Source: QHXM01 sp963697975 (lineage in GTDB: Bacteria; Acidobacteriota; Blastocatellia; Pyrinomonadales; Pyrinomonadaceae). From it: a stretch of 64,000 bases of DNA. The notes below the pieces were generated by a model that worked only from the letters and a program-made list of their open reading frames with translations, was not told where the DNA came from and did not search any database. The first letter of the stretch is position 1, and each line of letters starts with the position of its first letter. Of this stretch, positions 54,071 through 63,509 are shown one piece after another. The translations under genes were made by a program, and so were the position numbers. The stretch spans positions 4,526,001 to 4,590,000 of the forward strand of contig OY969111.1 in assembly GCA_963697975.1 (NCBI GenBank). The letters are read 5' to 3'.

Positions 54071-54219
54071 TGGTGAAGCTGGAGTGTTTATCAATGGAAG
54101 ATGCCTAGCCACTGAATCAACCCGACCGCCCGGAAGCGAATTATGTATAGGCGACCAATGACCTCTCTTGAGAATACGAAGTGCCGTCAGGGAAAAACAC
54201 TCAAATAACTGCACTACAA

Positions 54220-54438
54220 TGAAGACGGACATAGAGAAGCACGACCTGCACGGCCCGATGAAGAGCGTCCACGTCGAGACCGCTGAATTCAAAGACGTGG
54301 AAGGTCATCTCGTCGAAGAGCCGCATTTCGGCTATCCTGTCAAGTTCGAACCGTTGGCTGATTATGCTCTGGAACGAACCCGTAGGGGAAACAAGACGGC
54401 ATTTAGGCACGAAGGTGAAAATTACAATAAGGGGCGAG
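54220..54438 (+). pseudogene. Truncated gene fragment
   Basis: An open frame from ATG 54220 encodes HDLHGPMKSVHVETAEF and LVEEPHFGYPVKFE, which looks like the start of a larger repeat protein. It loses coherent sequence near the hairpin at 54430-54462 and then runs antisense to the next gene. Likely a remnant left by a recombination event. Confidence 0.4.
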
Positions 54439-54462
54439 CCATAACTCTTTCGGCTCGCCCCT
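54430..54462. terminator. Strong hairpin, likely terminator for the minus-strand gene
   Basis: AGGGGCGAGCC (54430-54440) and GGCTCGCCCCT (54452-54462) form a perfect 11-bp stem with an 11-base loop. On the minus strand the stem is followed by TTATTGTAATTTTC, a weak U-rich tract, 38 bases beyond the stop of the 54500-56272 gene. Confidence 0.75.
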
Positions 54463-54499
54463 CTTACTCGCGGGAGCACACATCAGTCACAAACCCCGT

Positions 54500-56272
54500 T
54501 CACGGGTTTGTGGTAATTCGGATAACCGCGTCGTCAAAATCGCGGTCACCTTCACTAAGGAAGTTGTCTTCAAAGGATACCTTCGCCCCATCGGTGAGGC
54601 AGTCAACGCGCGCGTGAGCATAGCGGTCAGGATTTCTGAAACCCGGCCCCATTCTAAAGGTGCGGCCCGTCTCCCTGACAACGATGCCGAATACCAACTC
54701 CTCGCCAGCGTTGAATGGGCCTAAGTTGACGACCCTGCCGACATCCCGGTTAGTACCGATAAGGATGGATTGTCCTCTATAGAAGAGCCGAATCTCATCC
54801 GTAAAGCTAGCCTCAAAAGGCAGGATGGTGATTTTCACATTCGTATTGTTCTCATTAATCAAGAAACGCTTCCCGTATCCGCTTTCGCATTGACAAGGAG
54901 CTACTAACGTAACCGGAGGATACATGCCGTTAACCGGTGTTCCGAGACTGGCAAACGTGGGAGAGGCGACACCCGGTATTCGCGCAGTGATATTTCGACT
55001 AAGCGTTCCACGAGCTATTCGGTTACTAACTATCCTGCTTATTTCACAGAGGTCTTCTCCTAAGTCCGACACGCCGCAGAGCGCGTGGAGATTTTCAACA
55101 ACGACTGCACATGCTGGAATGAAAAGGAATGGAGGTATACCAAGATAAATAGCTCCAATGGAAAGCGCCGGACAAAGTGCGCCCACTAGCGCCCCCGCCG
55201 GAAATGCCTGCACCGCAGTGCATAATTTGCCTAGAACGCGCGCAAGGGCAAAACACAACCTATTCCCCAACTGCTGGTCACCACCCGTGTCCCGGTTCGG
55301 AATGGTCAGGCTATATACTCCGTTGCCGATTGGTTTGTAGACGTAATTTTGAACATCACCTCTCTGCGGCCTAATCTCCAATTCGACCTTTGCGTTATCA
55401 ACCGGAGAAGCACATTTCCTCACAGTCACCAAGCTTGTCGATTCTCCTTGGTTGATTATCAACGCCTGTGCGGTGACAGCCGGGGAAAACGAGCTAGCCC
55501 GCACGCTCGGATTGAGGAGAGCGCCCGGCGCAAATGTTGAGAAAGTTGGTACGCCAGCGGTCTGCGTCGTTAGATCGACGGGGATGTCCATTTGAGAGCC
55601 GTCAGGCGCGGTGGCCGTGATAGCAGCCGAGGTGTCCGACAACCACGTGACATCAAAAAACACGCCGTTGGGAGCCACCATCCGGCTCAGGCGGGATTGT
55701 TCATCGAAATAATAGATAGTCACATCGCCGTTAACCGATTGCACGCGAACCGCGTAGATGGATGTCGGTAAGCCTTCGGCATCGCGGTCGCCAAAGTAAT
55801 CAATTATCTTCCCGTCAGCAGTTTCTACTTTGAGTAGGAGCGGGTCGGTCAGGCTATCAATAATGGTTAATTGATTGGGAGCGACGCCCTGCTTGACTGT
55901 GACGGTGAGAAATGTTCCGGGCTGCCCACTAATTTTGATAGAGAGTGTGTTCTCCTGCTTAAGTCTGACGGGTTTGAGAATCAGACCTGTCTGTTTATTG
56001 AAATCACTAGGGACAACCACGGCAGCGCCGTTTAATGAAATCATGGCACTGCTTACCCTGTCCTCGCCGTTTTGCCCACTCCGAATGATTAGTGTGTAAG
56101 GCTGATTCGGGTCTTGAACGGAAAAATTTCTAGTAACTACCTGCGGCTGCCCTGCATTTCTCGTGAATGTTTCGGGGCCAAAGACAATCGAATTTTGCCC
56201 TTGTGCCGTAGCTTGAGTACAGAAGAGCACAACAATTGCCGACGTTAGAAAGACTGAAACCCGATTCCCCAT
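54500..56272 (-). CDS. Large secreted protein with C-terminal DUF4114-like domain
   Basis: 590 residues. Signal peptide ending TQATAQ. The N-terminal part is strand-rich and repeats DPNQPYTLIIRSG-like blocks; a middle part reads SIYAVRVQSVNGDVTIYYFDEQSRLSRMV; a hydrophobic Cys-rich patch (about 345-400) follows. The C terminus DGAKVSFEDNFLSEGDRDFDDAVIRI has the acidic loop of DUF4114. Probably a surface or periplasmic protein. Only long minus-strand gene of this region. Confidence 0.7.
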   Translation of the reverse strand: MGNRVSVFLTSAIVVLFCTQATAQGQNSIVFGPETFTRNAGQPQVVTRNFSVQDPNQPYTLIIRSGQNGEDRVSSAMISLNGAAVVVPSDFNKQTGLILKPVRLKQENTLSIKISGQPGTFLTVTVKQGVAPNQLTIIDSLTDPLLLKVETADGKIIDYFGDRDAEGLPTSIYAVRVQSVNGDVTIYYFDEQSRLSRMVAPNGVFFDVTWLSDTSAAITATAPDGSQMDIPVDLTTQTAGVPTFSTFAPGALLNPSVRASSFSPAVTAQALIINQGESTSLVTVRKCASPVDNAKVELEIRPQRGDVQNYVYKPIGNGVYSLTIPNRDTGGDQQLGNRLCFALARVLGKLCTAVQAFPAGALVGALCPALSIGAIYLGIPPFLFIPACAVVVENLHALCGVSDLGEDLCEISRIVSNRIARGTLSRNITARIPGVASPTFASLGTPVNGMYPPVTLVAPCQCESGYGKRFLINENNTNVKITILPFEASFTDEIRLFYRGQSILIGTNRDVGRVVNLGPFNAGEELVFGIVVRETGRTFRMGPGFRNPDRYAHARVDCLTDGAKVSFEDNFLSEGDRDFDDAVIRITTNP

Positions 56273-56432
56273 GATAAGCTCCTTTGCCAGACAGATGAGG
56301 TTAACGCTCCGGAGTAAGTGTTGGCCGGGCAGAAGGATTCGGAGCGTAAAGCAAGCTCTTCGCGGAGGCCGGCCTTAAATGCTTCTCTTGCGATCAAACG
56401 ATACGACTAATCCAACAAAGCGTCAATATCGG

Positions 56433-56584
56433 ATGTCTTTTCTTCTACTCAAAAGAGTGCTCAGAAAAATGGATGACTTTCAGCATTCTTATGGCGAAAA
56501 TGAGGATTCATTGGCGAATCTGATTAGTCACCTTGTGGACAACTCCTCTTTCAGGTTATATGACGTTTTGCTTAAATGTAATTA
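56433..56584 (+). CDS. Possible small protein, low support
   Basis: 50 codons from ATG 56433 (an earlier ATG at 56379 is in frame), helical and acidic, with no clear ribosome-binding site. It lies 43 bp before the LRR gene and could be its leader gene or noise. Confidence 0.25.
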
Positions 56585-56627
56585 GGGGGCGGCAGATAAA
56601 TTTTGGCATAAGGAATAAAAGCTAATT

Positions 56628-58040
56628 ATGGACGAGGAAGAACTTAAATCAGCAGTTAATTGGAACGACACCGATAAAAAGACGCTCGACTTATCGAATT
56701 GGAAAATAGAACGTTTACCGAAAGAGATCGGGAATTTTCGCGAATTAAGGCAGTTGCGATTACGCGGCAACCTCTTAAGTGAATTGCCGGAAGAAATGGA
56801 TCAGTTAGAAAACCTAGAGGAATTAAGTCTAATAGATAATAGGTTCACTGAATTCCCTCGAATAGTTCTGAAGTTGGAAAACTTGAAGATCCTTTACTTA
56901 GGTAGTAATCAAATCTCTGAGATCCCGGATGATATTGACCGGTTAACAAACCTGACGCAATTGAATCTCAGCCACAATTTTATATCCACTCTGCCTATAG
57001 AAATTGCTAACCTAACCAACTTGGGATCTCTCGTGGTTAGTTTCAATAAAATCACTGAGATCCCAATAGAGTTTCATAAGCTCGTAAAATTACGAGAACT
57101 CAATATCACATTCAATCCGATAGCATACCCGCCGAAGGAAATAATTGAAGGTGGAGTAATGAAAATATCTCTGTTCCTTATGAATGAGTGGAACAAGGAG
57201 CAAGTCAGCAGATTTAACTACTTTACTCTCCCGCTACCGGACAAGATAAAGACTGCCATCAAGCAGTATTTGATGTACTTCAATGAATATGTCTTTGTGG
57301 CAAAGGGAAAGAGAATACATTTTGAAGTGAAGTTTGCTAAGAATGGCTTAGAAGTAGAAGTTCTAAAAGAAGAGGCAACAGAAGACATTAGCAGGTACCT
57401 TGAAGAGTATTTAGGATTCATTAAAAGAAACATCGATGACATACAACCAGAATTTGAAACCAACCTGCCTGCTATCAAACAAGATTTGCTGACGATAGAA
57501 CTCAAGAACCAGTTACGCCACTTGCAAACATCTCTTGAGATTAAGCAAGTCGAAATCAAATTCTTAAATGAGAAAATAGCTGACGTGGAGGAACGTGCCG
57601 AGCAATACTATAATTTGCTCATTCTTGAGAACAAAAGACCTCAGAATCTATATTTGAGTTCTTATTCAAGTTCAGTCGCGGTTGCTAAGTCTGAAAGCAC
57701 TTTTGAATTAAAAGATACCTTACCGCTCTTGTTAAGAGAGTTCGGAGAGTTAAAAGGAGAATTAGCATCTCAAGATGGAAAAATAAAAGAAGAGTTGGAG
57801 CTAATTGATAAAGAGCTATTAGAATTAGAACCTAGTAATGATGATCCAAATCAGTTAAACAAAGCCCCGTTCAGGCGCTTGAAGAGATTATTGGATCAGA
57901 TAAACGATCCTAATTCCTTACTTAATAAGACCATTTCGGCTTCTAAAAAGGGGGTTGCAGCCTGCCAAAAAGTGGGAAAAATCTATAACAAGTTTGCTCA
58001 GTGGTTAGGAATGCCTCAAGTGCCAGATATTTTTCTATAA
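56628..58040 (+). CDS. Leucine-rich-repeat protein with coiled C-terminal region
   Basis: 470 residues. Residues about 20-180 hold six LRRs of the bacterial xxLxxLxLxxNxLxxLP type (LRQLRLRGNLLSELPEEM, LKILYLGSNQISEIPDDI, LTQLNLSHNFISTLPIEI). A ferredoxin-like stretch (IHFEVKFAKNGLEVEVLKEEA) follows, then coiled coil (about 290-410) and a short C-terminal helix pair (KGVAACQKVGKIYNKFAQWLG). No signal peptide. The layout resembles effector or sensor proteins in bacterial immunity, but no enzyme domain is visible. Confidence 0.65.
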   Translation: MDEEELKSAVNWNDTDKKTLDLSNWKIERLPKEIGNFRELRQLRLRGNLLSELPEEMDQLENLEELSLIDNRFTEFPRIVLKLENLKILYLGSNQISEIPDDIDRLTNLTQLNLSHNFISTLPIEIANLTNLGSLVVSFNKITEIPIEFHKLVKLRELNITFNPIAYPPKEIIEGGVMKISLFLMNEWNKEQVSRFNYFTLPLPDKIKTAIKQYLMYFNEYVFVAKGKRIHFEVKFAKNGLEVEVLKEEATEDISRYLEEYLGFIKRNIDDIQPEFETNLPAIKQDLLTIELKNQLRHLQTSLEIKQVEIKFLNEKIADVEERAEQYYNLLILENKRPQNLYLSSYSSSVAVAKSESTFELKDTLPLLLREFGELKGELASQDGKIKEELELIDKELLELEPSNDDPNQLNKAPFRRLKRLLDQINDPNSLLNKTISASKKGVAACQKVGKIYNKFAQWLGMPQVPDIFL

Positions 58041-58404
58041 GTACATGTCAGCCGTGAGCGTGATTGAATCCGCTCCCCCTCTGGAACGGCTTATGACTGC
58101 GCCTCTTTCGTGTTCTTCAATCGCTAATCACGAGCGTCATGGCTGGTAACAAGTTTTACCAATTATGAATACTGGGGACTGTCACTATATTTCGTATTAA
58201 GTGATTTCTGATGATCTTCATCTGAGGCTAGATAATTCTTTGGATTTATAAAAGCCTTATAATGTTAACCTTCTTCGCTGGCACGTCGTCCGCAGCGCAG
58301 GCTGGACATTTGCCAGACTTTTGCCAGACTACGTTCAGCCTTTATACGGTTCTAGCCGTGCGGACGTGACTTCTCTAGCCGCTTTGGTTAGGATTTACGA
58401 CTTC
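58041..58404. other. Intergenic region left of the attachment-like site
   Basis: No convincing gene. It includes a degenerate copy of the recurring GAATCCGC motif near 58071 and the tandem repeat at 58309-58330 described separately. Confidence 0.4.
58309..58330 (+). repeat. Tandem 11-bp repeat, left of att-like core
   Basis: TTTGCCAGACT occurs twice in direct tandem. A one-base variant, TTTGCCTGACT, is also tandem-duplicated at 58560-58581 on the other side of the tRNA-like core. This matches arm-type integrase sites around a recombination core. Confidence 0.6.
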
Positions 58405-58488
58405 AGGCGCGATTAAACGCTATACGCGGTGTTCTGAAGTGTCTTGACACGGTAGGGGTCTGGGGTTCAAATCCCCACGCGCCTACCA
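58405..58488 (+). other. tRNA/tmRNA 3'-end-like sequence, candidate att core
   Basis: The 3' part has a T-arm (TGGGG 58461-58465, loop TTCAAAT, CCCCA 58473-58477), an acceptor strand CGCGCCT (58478-58484) and encoded ACCA. AGGCGCG at 58405-58411 could be the 5' acceptor strand, but the 49 bases between give no D-arm or 7-base anticodon loop. It is therefore not a normal tRNA. The stretch GATTAAACGCTATACGC is reminiscent of the 3' region of tmRNA, a favoured island integration site; that resemblance is from memory. Confidence 0.45.
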
Positions 58489-58559
58489 TTTTTATGTTCA
58501 GCGAGATCAACACTTAACCAACCTTAGCAATCTCTCCTTCCGTGTCATCTTGGGGCTGA

Positions 58560-58581
58560 TTTGCCTGACTTTTGCCTGACT
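58560..58581 (+). repeat. Tandem 11-bp repeat, right of att-like core
   Basis: TTTGCCTGACT twice in direct tandem, same orientation as the left pair and 72 bases beyond the ACCA end. Confidence 0.6.
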
Positions 58582-58605
58582 GCTTCTGCGGGAAAACGCT
58601 TCCAC

Positions 58606-59322
58606 TCAAGGTAGCGCATCGGCGAACGTCATGCGGCGGTAAATCCGGCGCGTCGTCAACACATCTTTAACGCAATAATCACGAATCATTTGATGTTCAC
58701 CGCGCGCGAATAACTCGGCGATGCGCGAGCCGTCGCACTCGTTTGTCTTGGGAGATTCGAGACTGAGCACGCGCGCCAGGCGGTCAAGGCTGATCTGGTC
58801 GCGCAGGTTCCACTTCTCCCACTCGTACATTGTGTCGTAGATGGGTTGATTGCGGTAGCGCGCGAAATTGAGTTCGATTGAAGGGCGCACGCCACAGACG
58901 ACGGAGCGTTTGTAGATGAAGCGCAAATCGAAATTGTAGATGTTGTGACCAACGATGCGATCAACGCACGGACGAAACGTCCGCATGAGTTCCCAAAAGC
59001 CACACAAAATTCCGGCTTCGTCATCGGTAAAACATCCGCGCTCGCGGTTCCAACCGAGCACGCCTTTCACGCTCTGTCGCCCGCCCGCTTCATCAATGAA
59101 GCCGATGCAAAGCAGTCGCCCCGTGTCGCCGTTGAGCGAACTGCGCTGCCCGTCGCGCGCCATTGATGGCGTGCCTGTAGCGGCGGCGTCAGTTGCAGGA
59201 GCATTAGATTGAGGGCCGAGGTTCGATGAATTTGTGTGCGCGACAGTCTCTTCATCTGTCTGCTCGGCTGTATGCGCGGGGAGCGTTTCGCAGTCAATTG
59301 TTATTGTTCGGTATCTAATCAT
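58606..59322 (-). CDS. DEDD-family 3'-5' exonuclease (PolB-proofreading-like)
   Basis: 238 residues. Exo I: TIDCET (D10, E12). Exo II: RIVGHNIYNFDLRFI. Exo III: DYCVKDVLTTRRIY. Between exo I and II there is an unusual Ser/Ala/Thr-rich insert (about residues 17-60) containing THTNSS-type low complexity. The fold is the RNase H-like exonuclease used for proofreading or repair. It stands alone without a polymerase domain. Confidence 0.85.
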   Translation of the reverse strand: MIRYRTITIDCETLPAHTAEQTDEETVAHTNSSNLGPQSNAPATDAAATGTPSMARDGQRSSLNGDTGRLLCIGFIDEAGGRQSVKGVLGWNRERGCFTDDEAGILCGFWELMRTFRPCVDRIVGHNIYNFDLRFIYKRSVVCGVRPSIELNFARYRNQPIYDTMYEWEKWNLRDQISLDRLARVLSLESPKTNECDGSRIAELFARGEHQMIRDYCVKDVLTTRRIYRRMTFADALP

Positions 59323-59392
59323 CGGGAGCTGAGCCTTTCAAATAAGTTGAGCTTGAGCGTTTTGTACGGCGTGAATGCCGCGCCTTTCGGTT

Positions 59393-59707
59393 TTAATAAG
59401 CGAAATCATGCACCGGAGCGTGCAGACCGCATCGCGCACCCGTTTGCGGTGAGGCGTATTCAACTATGACGAAAGACGGAATGCGCGGGTCTGCCATGAC
59501 ACTGGTGCGTGCGGGGAAACGGCGTCGCAGGTTAAGAAGCGCATCTGTCTTAACGCGGTAGGCGCGGAGACGAGCGCGGCTGTCAGGCGCAGATTTGGCG
59601 AGCCGGTTGGCGGTGCGCGCCTTTTCGATTAAACGCTCAGCGTTTTGCGTTTCGAGCTTTTTAAGAATTTGATTAAATGTCTGTGTCTTTGCTTCCGTCC
59701 GTTTCAT
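59393..59707 (-). CDS. Small hypothetical basic protein
   Basis: 104 residues from ATG 59707. N-terminal half is a basic helix rich in Lys, Arg and Ala (LKKLETQNAERLIEKARTANRLAKSA); the C-terminal half is strand-like. Unrecognised. It lies between the helicase and the exonuclease on the same strand and is probably in their operon. Confidence 0.45.
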   Translation of the reverse strand: MKRTEAKTQTFNQILKKLETQNAERLIEKARTANRLAKSAPDSRARLRAYRVKTDALLNLRRRFPARTSVMADPRIPSFVIVEYASPQTGARCGLHAPVHDFAY

Positions 59708-59797
59708 GCGCTTTATCCTCCCTCTTATTGCTATCAATGGCGGAGGGCAGCCCAAAGCGGAAACGGGTTTTCGGGGAAATCGTTCTTTTTTGAGAAT

Positions 59798-62700
59798 TTA
59801 ATCTTCGGCTTTCGGGCAGGTGAAGAAGTGCGCACACCGCGGGCATTGATGGTCGGAGACTTCGGGCGGAAACTCCCCGGCGAGGATGCCGCTAATAGCG
59901 TCGTCGTAATGTTTGAGGCGTGTGTTGATGGTGCGCTGGCTCAGGTTCAGCTCGATGATTTCGTCGGTTGAAAGATAGAGAATCTCGACGCGCGGGCGCA
60001 TCTGTGGGAAATGCTGGGCAGCGAGGGCGTAGAAAAGCGCGTAAGCGTCATCGTCAGGCGTTCTGGCCGGTGGCTTGCCAGTGCGCGTGTGGCGGAAGAG
60101 AATCGTCTCTCCGTCTGCTCCCTCTATTAACTCTATGTAATCCGGTGCGATGCTGACGAACGCGTCGGGGCGTTCAATCGTCCATGTCTGATGGAGAAGC
60201 TGCCCGCGTGCGCGCGAGTAATGGCGCACGGCGCGCTCCACCATTAGCGCGGCTTGCTCGCGATAGAACGATTCGTAAACATGGCCAACGGGACCTTTGG
60301 CCTGCCATAATCGAGTAAGTTGAGCTTGCGCGCGCTCTTGAAAAGCGTCGGCTGATCCCTCCACCAAACGTCCCGCCATGCGTTCTCCGGCGAGCCAGGC
60401 GAGAGTTTCGTAAACGCAAGCATGAAAACGCAGGTATGCTGTTTCTTCGCCCTTGCCGCTGAGATAAAGTCGCTGCTCATAGAAAAATTTGCGCGGGCAT
60501 TTGAGATATGCGCCGAGTTGCCGCTCGGTGAAGCGCGGTTTTGGATCGGACGCCTGCGGCATGGATTCTGAGAGAACATCGGTTACGTTCTGCTCGGTAT
60601 CAATGTGCCATGTAGCTGCGCTGTTGGCGGCGCGCGGTAAATGCTGTTCGATCTTTTCGAGAAGTTCCGAGGCCTTACTGTTGCAGCCGCCGTAACGCTC
60701 TGCGCGCGATAAGCAGAGGTGGTCGCGCGCACGCGAAAGAGCGACGAAGAACAAACATTCCTCTTCTTCTAAATGCGTATCTTTCTGCGCTTCGCCTGCA
60801 TTGCTTGTTTCTTCCAACTCGCTTGTGCAGTCGCCGTTTGAAAAAGTTTCGATCATGCCAGCAGGAGGAGGGCAAGGTTCGTACTGGCGCTTGGCCGGGA
60901 AATGGCCTCTGCCAAGATATGGAAGATAAACGCAAGGCCACTCCAACCCTTTCGCGCCGTGAACGGTGGTTAAACGCACTGCATCTAACCCTTCGGCGGA
61001 GACGGGGACCGGTCGTAAGCCTTTGTCTTCCGAGAGACTTTTCAGGCGTCGGATATAGCGTAAGATCGCGCGCCGCGCATCCGTTTCGTTCGTCGCTTCG
61101 ACTGCGCGCTCGCCTTCGTTGTGGATGAACTGCAAGAGTTGATAAATAGCCAGACGCCTTTGTGCCCCGGCGCTTGAGTCGTCGGCGAGCACGGGCGCGA
61201 GATAGCGGCTGTGAATAAAAAGGTAGTGCGCGAGCATCTTCCACGCAGACTGGAGATGCGCGACACGATCTAGATGATAAATTAGACGTGCGAGTCCTGC
61301 CGCGCTCACGTCGCTTTCTTCGCCTCTTGCGTTCATTGCGCCGCTTGTCTCAGTAGTAAATTCTCTTATCAGTTTACTATGTGCTAATGCGTTGAACTCT
61401 TGAGTTGTGTCAAGCGGTGTGAGCGCATCGGGAAACTCACGTCTCGTCTCTTTCGCGGCTTGGAGAATCGCACGCACTTCGCGGAGCGGAATGTTGTATT
61501 CGGGGAAGCGTGCAACGCGCGGAAGTGTGCGCCCAGTCCCGTCGCTGGCGAGGGCGATGAGGGACAGCAGATCGCGTACTTCACTTCGCTCGAAGATGTC
61601 ACCGAGATAAAGCGTGGGCACGCCTTCGGCTTCAAGCGCTTTGGCAAATTTGGTGAGCTGCGAGTGTTTGCGACAAATAACGGCCTGCGCGCTAAATGGT
61701 ACGCCGCGCTCCTTTCGTGACGTTATCAATTGCGCCAATTCGCTCGCTTCCTCGTCCATGTTCGTTGCAATCTCAAAGCGAATCTCGCTCTGTTTACCTG
61801 ATGTAGCGTCACCGTCTTGACGGTGCGCGTGCCAAGCGGAGAAGTCTACGCGCTCAGTCATTGCGGTTGTCTCTGTCTGCTCGTCCGTTGGTGGTAGGAC
61901 ACTCATCTGCGATGCGACGGCGGAAATAAGACGCACGATTGGCGGCAGCGAGCGGTAGTTGACGGTCAACGCCTGAGTACGCCCGTGCGGAAAGTCTCTG
62001 AGAAAGTGACGAACTTGCGCGGGTGCCGCGCCGCGCCAACGGTAGATAGCCTGCCGCGTGTCGCCGACGACCCACAAACCTTCTCCATGATTTGCCAAGA
62101 GTCCGAGCAGCACGCCGCACGCGCGGTTGACATCTTGGTACTCATCAACCAGCACATGACGATACTGTGCTTGAATCTCAGCCCGTACCGTCTCTTGTTC
62201 GCGTAACAGGCGCACCGTGCGAAAGATGAGATCGCCGAAGTCGAGCAACCCTTCGCGCTCAAGATAATTTTGGTAAAGGTGATAAACGCGCGCTCCTTCC
62301 GCCGCGCGCTCGGCCTTGCGTGTTTCTTCGGCACCGCCCTCGCTCCGCGCGCGTGCGAGCATCGCCTCGGCGAGTTCCGCGTACTTGTCCGGCGAGACCA
62401 ACTCATCCTTTGCGCGGGAGATGGCGGCAAGAATAGCGGCGAGATGCGTCGTCGGCTCGTATAGATTCTGGTAATGATCAAGACCGAGTTGTGGTAAGTG
62501 GCGTTCGAGGATGAAGAGCGCGTCAACAGGATCAAGCACACGCGCGCGGGGCGGCAACGCGGCCTGCTGCCAGTAGCGGCGCAGAAGCTCAAGGCCGAAG
62601 GCGTGAAACGTGCCGATCCAAATCTTCGGCGCGGCATCCGGCGCAAGTCTTTCGACGCGCTCCCGCATCTCCTCGCCCGCTTTATTAGAGAAAGTCAGGG

Positions 62701-63481
62701 CGACAATCTTGTCAGGGGCAATGCTCTCGTCGAGCAGATGAAGGATGCGCCCGACTAGTGTGCGAGTCTTGCCGGTTCCGGGGCCGGCGGCGACAAGCAA
62801 TGGCGTATGCGCGCTGTGTGCCGCCGCACGTTGGCTCTCATCAAGCGTTAAAGCTGCTGCATCCAATGCTGCGGATGCTTCGTCCGTATCCGGCGCATTA
62901 AGCGACTCTTCAATGTCGGGGGCAAGTAGCGCGTAGGCGAGGCTGTGCAGCACGAAGTCAAGCCCTAACCCGGAACGCTCGGAGATTTGCGCGGCATTCA
63001 AATTTTCTTCAACGTACCAATGGCGCAACTGGTCACCGGGCAAAAGGAATTCGCGGGCAAAGACGTTCGCTTCCATCTCGCGGCGCTGGCGCGGGCCGTA
63101 AGCCTCTATGCGCCCCTCGCCATACAGCGATTTATCTTCCGATTCAGTGTAATCAACATCCTTGTCGGAGCAGAGCGACCCGCCGTTATGCAGCCAGTGG
63201 TGCGCGAATTCGTGCGCTTGATAGTAGAGAGCCAGCCAGGGCGTTATCTCGGCGTTATAGTAGATGAACCCATCGTCCAGAGTCGCCTGCGCGCCGTAGA
63301 GCAAAGGGTCGCCGGAGGCTAAGGGTATGCGCACGATTCCGGTCAAACTCTCGGCGTAAGCTAACAATTGAGCGGCGTTCAGCGCGGCGATGGCTGTATG
63401 CGGCGCGTCGTTCGCGGCATAAGCTTGCACTTCACGATGGCGAAAACGAGCTTGAGCGCGGATGTGAGACCAGTGAGGCAT
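59798..63481 (-). CDS. ImmA/IrrE peptidase-UvrD helicase-PD(D/E)XK fusion
   Basis: 1227 residues. The N-terminal domain has the zinc-peptidase motif H90-E-F-A-H94 with a downstream REMEANVFAREFLLP ligand segment, the ImmA/IrrE plan. A UvrD-type helicase follows: AAGPGTGKTRTL (233-241), TFSNKAGEEM, VDEYQDVN, VGDTRQAIYRWRGA, and later TTVHGAKGLEWPCVYLP and VALSRARDHLCLSR. The C-terminal part is an AddB/Cas4-like nuclease with a first Cys in YLKCPRKFFYEQR and CPRCAHFFTC, likely holding an Fe-S cluster. Combines sensing or cleavage of a protein with DNA unwinding and degradation. Confidence 0.85.
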   Translation of the reverse strand: MPHWSHIRAQARFRHREVQAYAANDAPHTAIAALNAAQLLAYAESLTGIVRIPLASGDPLLYGAQATLDDGFIYYNAEITPWLALYYQAHEFAHHWLHNGGSLCSDKDVDYTESEDKSLYGEGRIEAYGPRQRREMEANVFAREFLLPGDQLRHWYVEENLNAAQISERSGLGLDFVLHSLAYALLAPDIEESLNAPDTDEASAALDAAALTLDESQRAAAHSAHTPLLVAAGPGTGKTRTLVGRILHLLDESIAPDKIVALTFSNKAGEEMRERVERLAPDAAPKIWIGTFHAFGLELLRRYWQQAALPPRARVLDPVDALFILERHLPQLGLDHYQNLYEPTTHLAAILAAISRAKDELVSPDKYAELAEAMLARARSEGGAEETRKAERAAEGARVYHLYQNYLEREGLLDFGDLIFRTVRLLREQETVRAEIQAQYRHVLVDEYQDVNRACGVLLGLLANHGEGLWVVGDTRQAIYRWRGAAPAQVRHFLRDFPHGRTQALTVNYRSLPPIVRLISAVASQMSVLPPTDEQTETTAMTERVDFSAWHAHRQDGDATSGKQSEIRFEIATNMDEEASELAQLITSRKERGVPFSAQAVICRKHSQLTKFAKALEAEGVPTLYLGDIFERSEVRDLLSLIALASDGTGRTLPRVARFPEYNIPLREVRAILQAAKETRREFPDALTPLDTTQEFNALAHSKLIREFTTETSGAMNARGEESDVSAAGLARLIYHLDRVAHLQSAWKMLAHYLFIHSRYLAPVLADDSSAGAQRRLAIYQLLQFIHNEGERAVEATNETDARRAILRYIRRLKSLSEDKGLRPVPVSAEGLDAVRLTTVHGAKGLEWPCVYLPYLGRGHFPAKRQYEPCPPPAGMIETFSNGDCTSELEETSNAGEAQKDTHLEEEECLFFVALSRARDHLCLSRAERYGGCNSKASELLEKIEQHLPRAANSAATWHIDTEQNVTDVLSESMPQASDPKPRFTERQLGAYLKCPRKFFYEQRLYLSGKGEETAYLRFHACVYETLAWLAGERMAGRLVEGSADAFQERAQAQLTRLWQAKGPVGHVYESFYREQAALMVERAVRHYSRARGQLLHQTWTIERPDAFVSIAPDYIELIEGADGETILFRHTRTGKPPARTPDDDAYALFYALAAQHFPQMRPRVEILYLSTDEIIELNLSQRTINTRLKHYDDAISGILAGEFPPEVSDHQCPRCAHFFTCPKAED

Positions 63482-63509
63482 CTGGACAAATATAGTTAAA
63501 TCTCAATCT

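Noticed and set aside
58405..58488. A complete tRNA gene, including tRNA-Sec
   Set aside because: The 84-base segment has a T-arm and acceptor but no D-arm, no 7-base anticodon loop and no TCA anticodon. Only a 3'-end-like call is supported.
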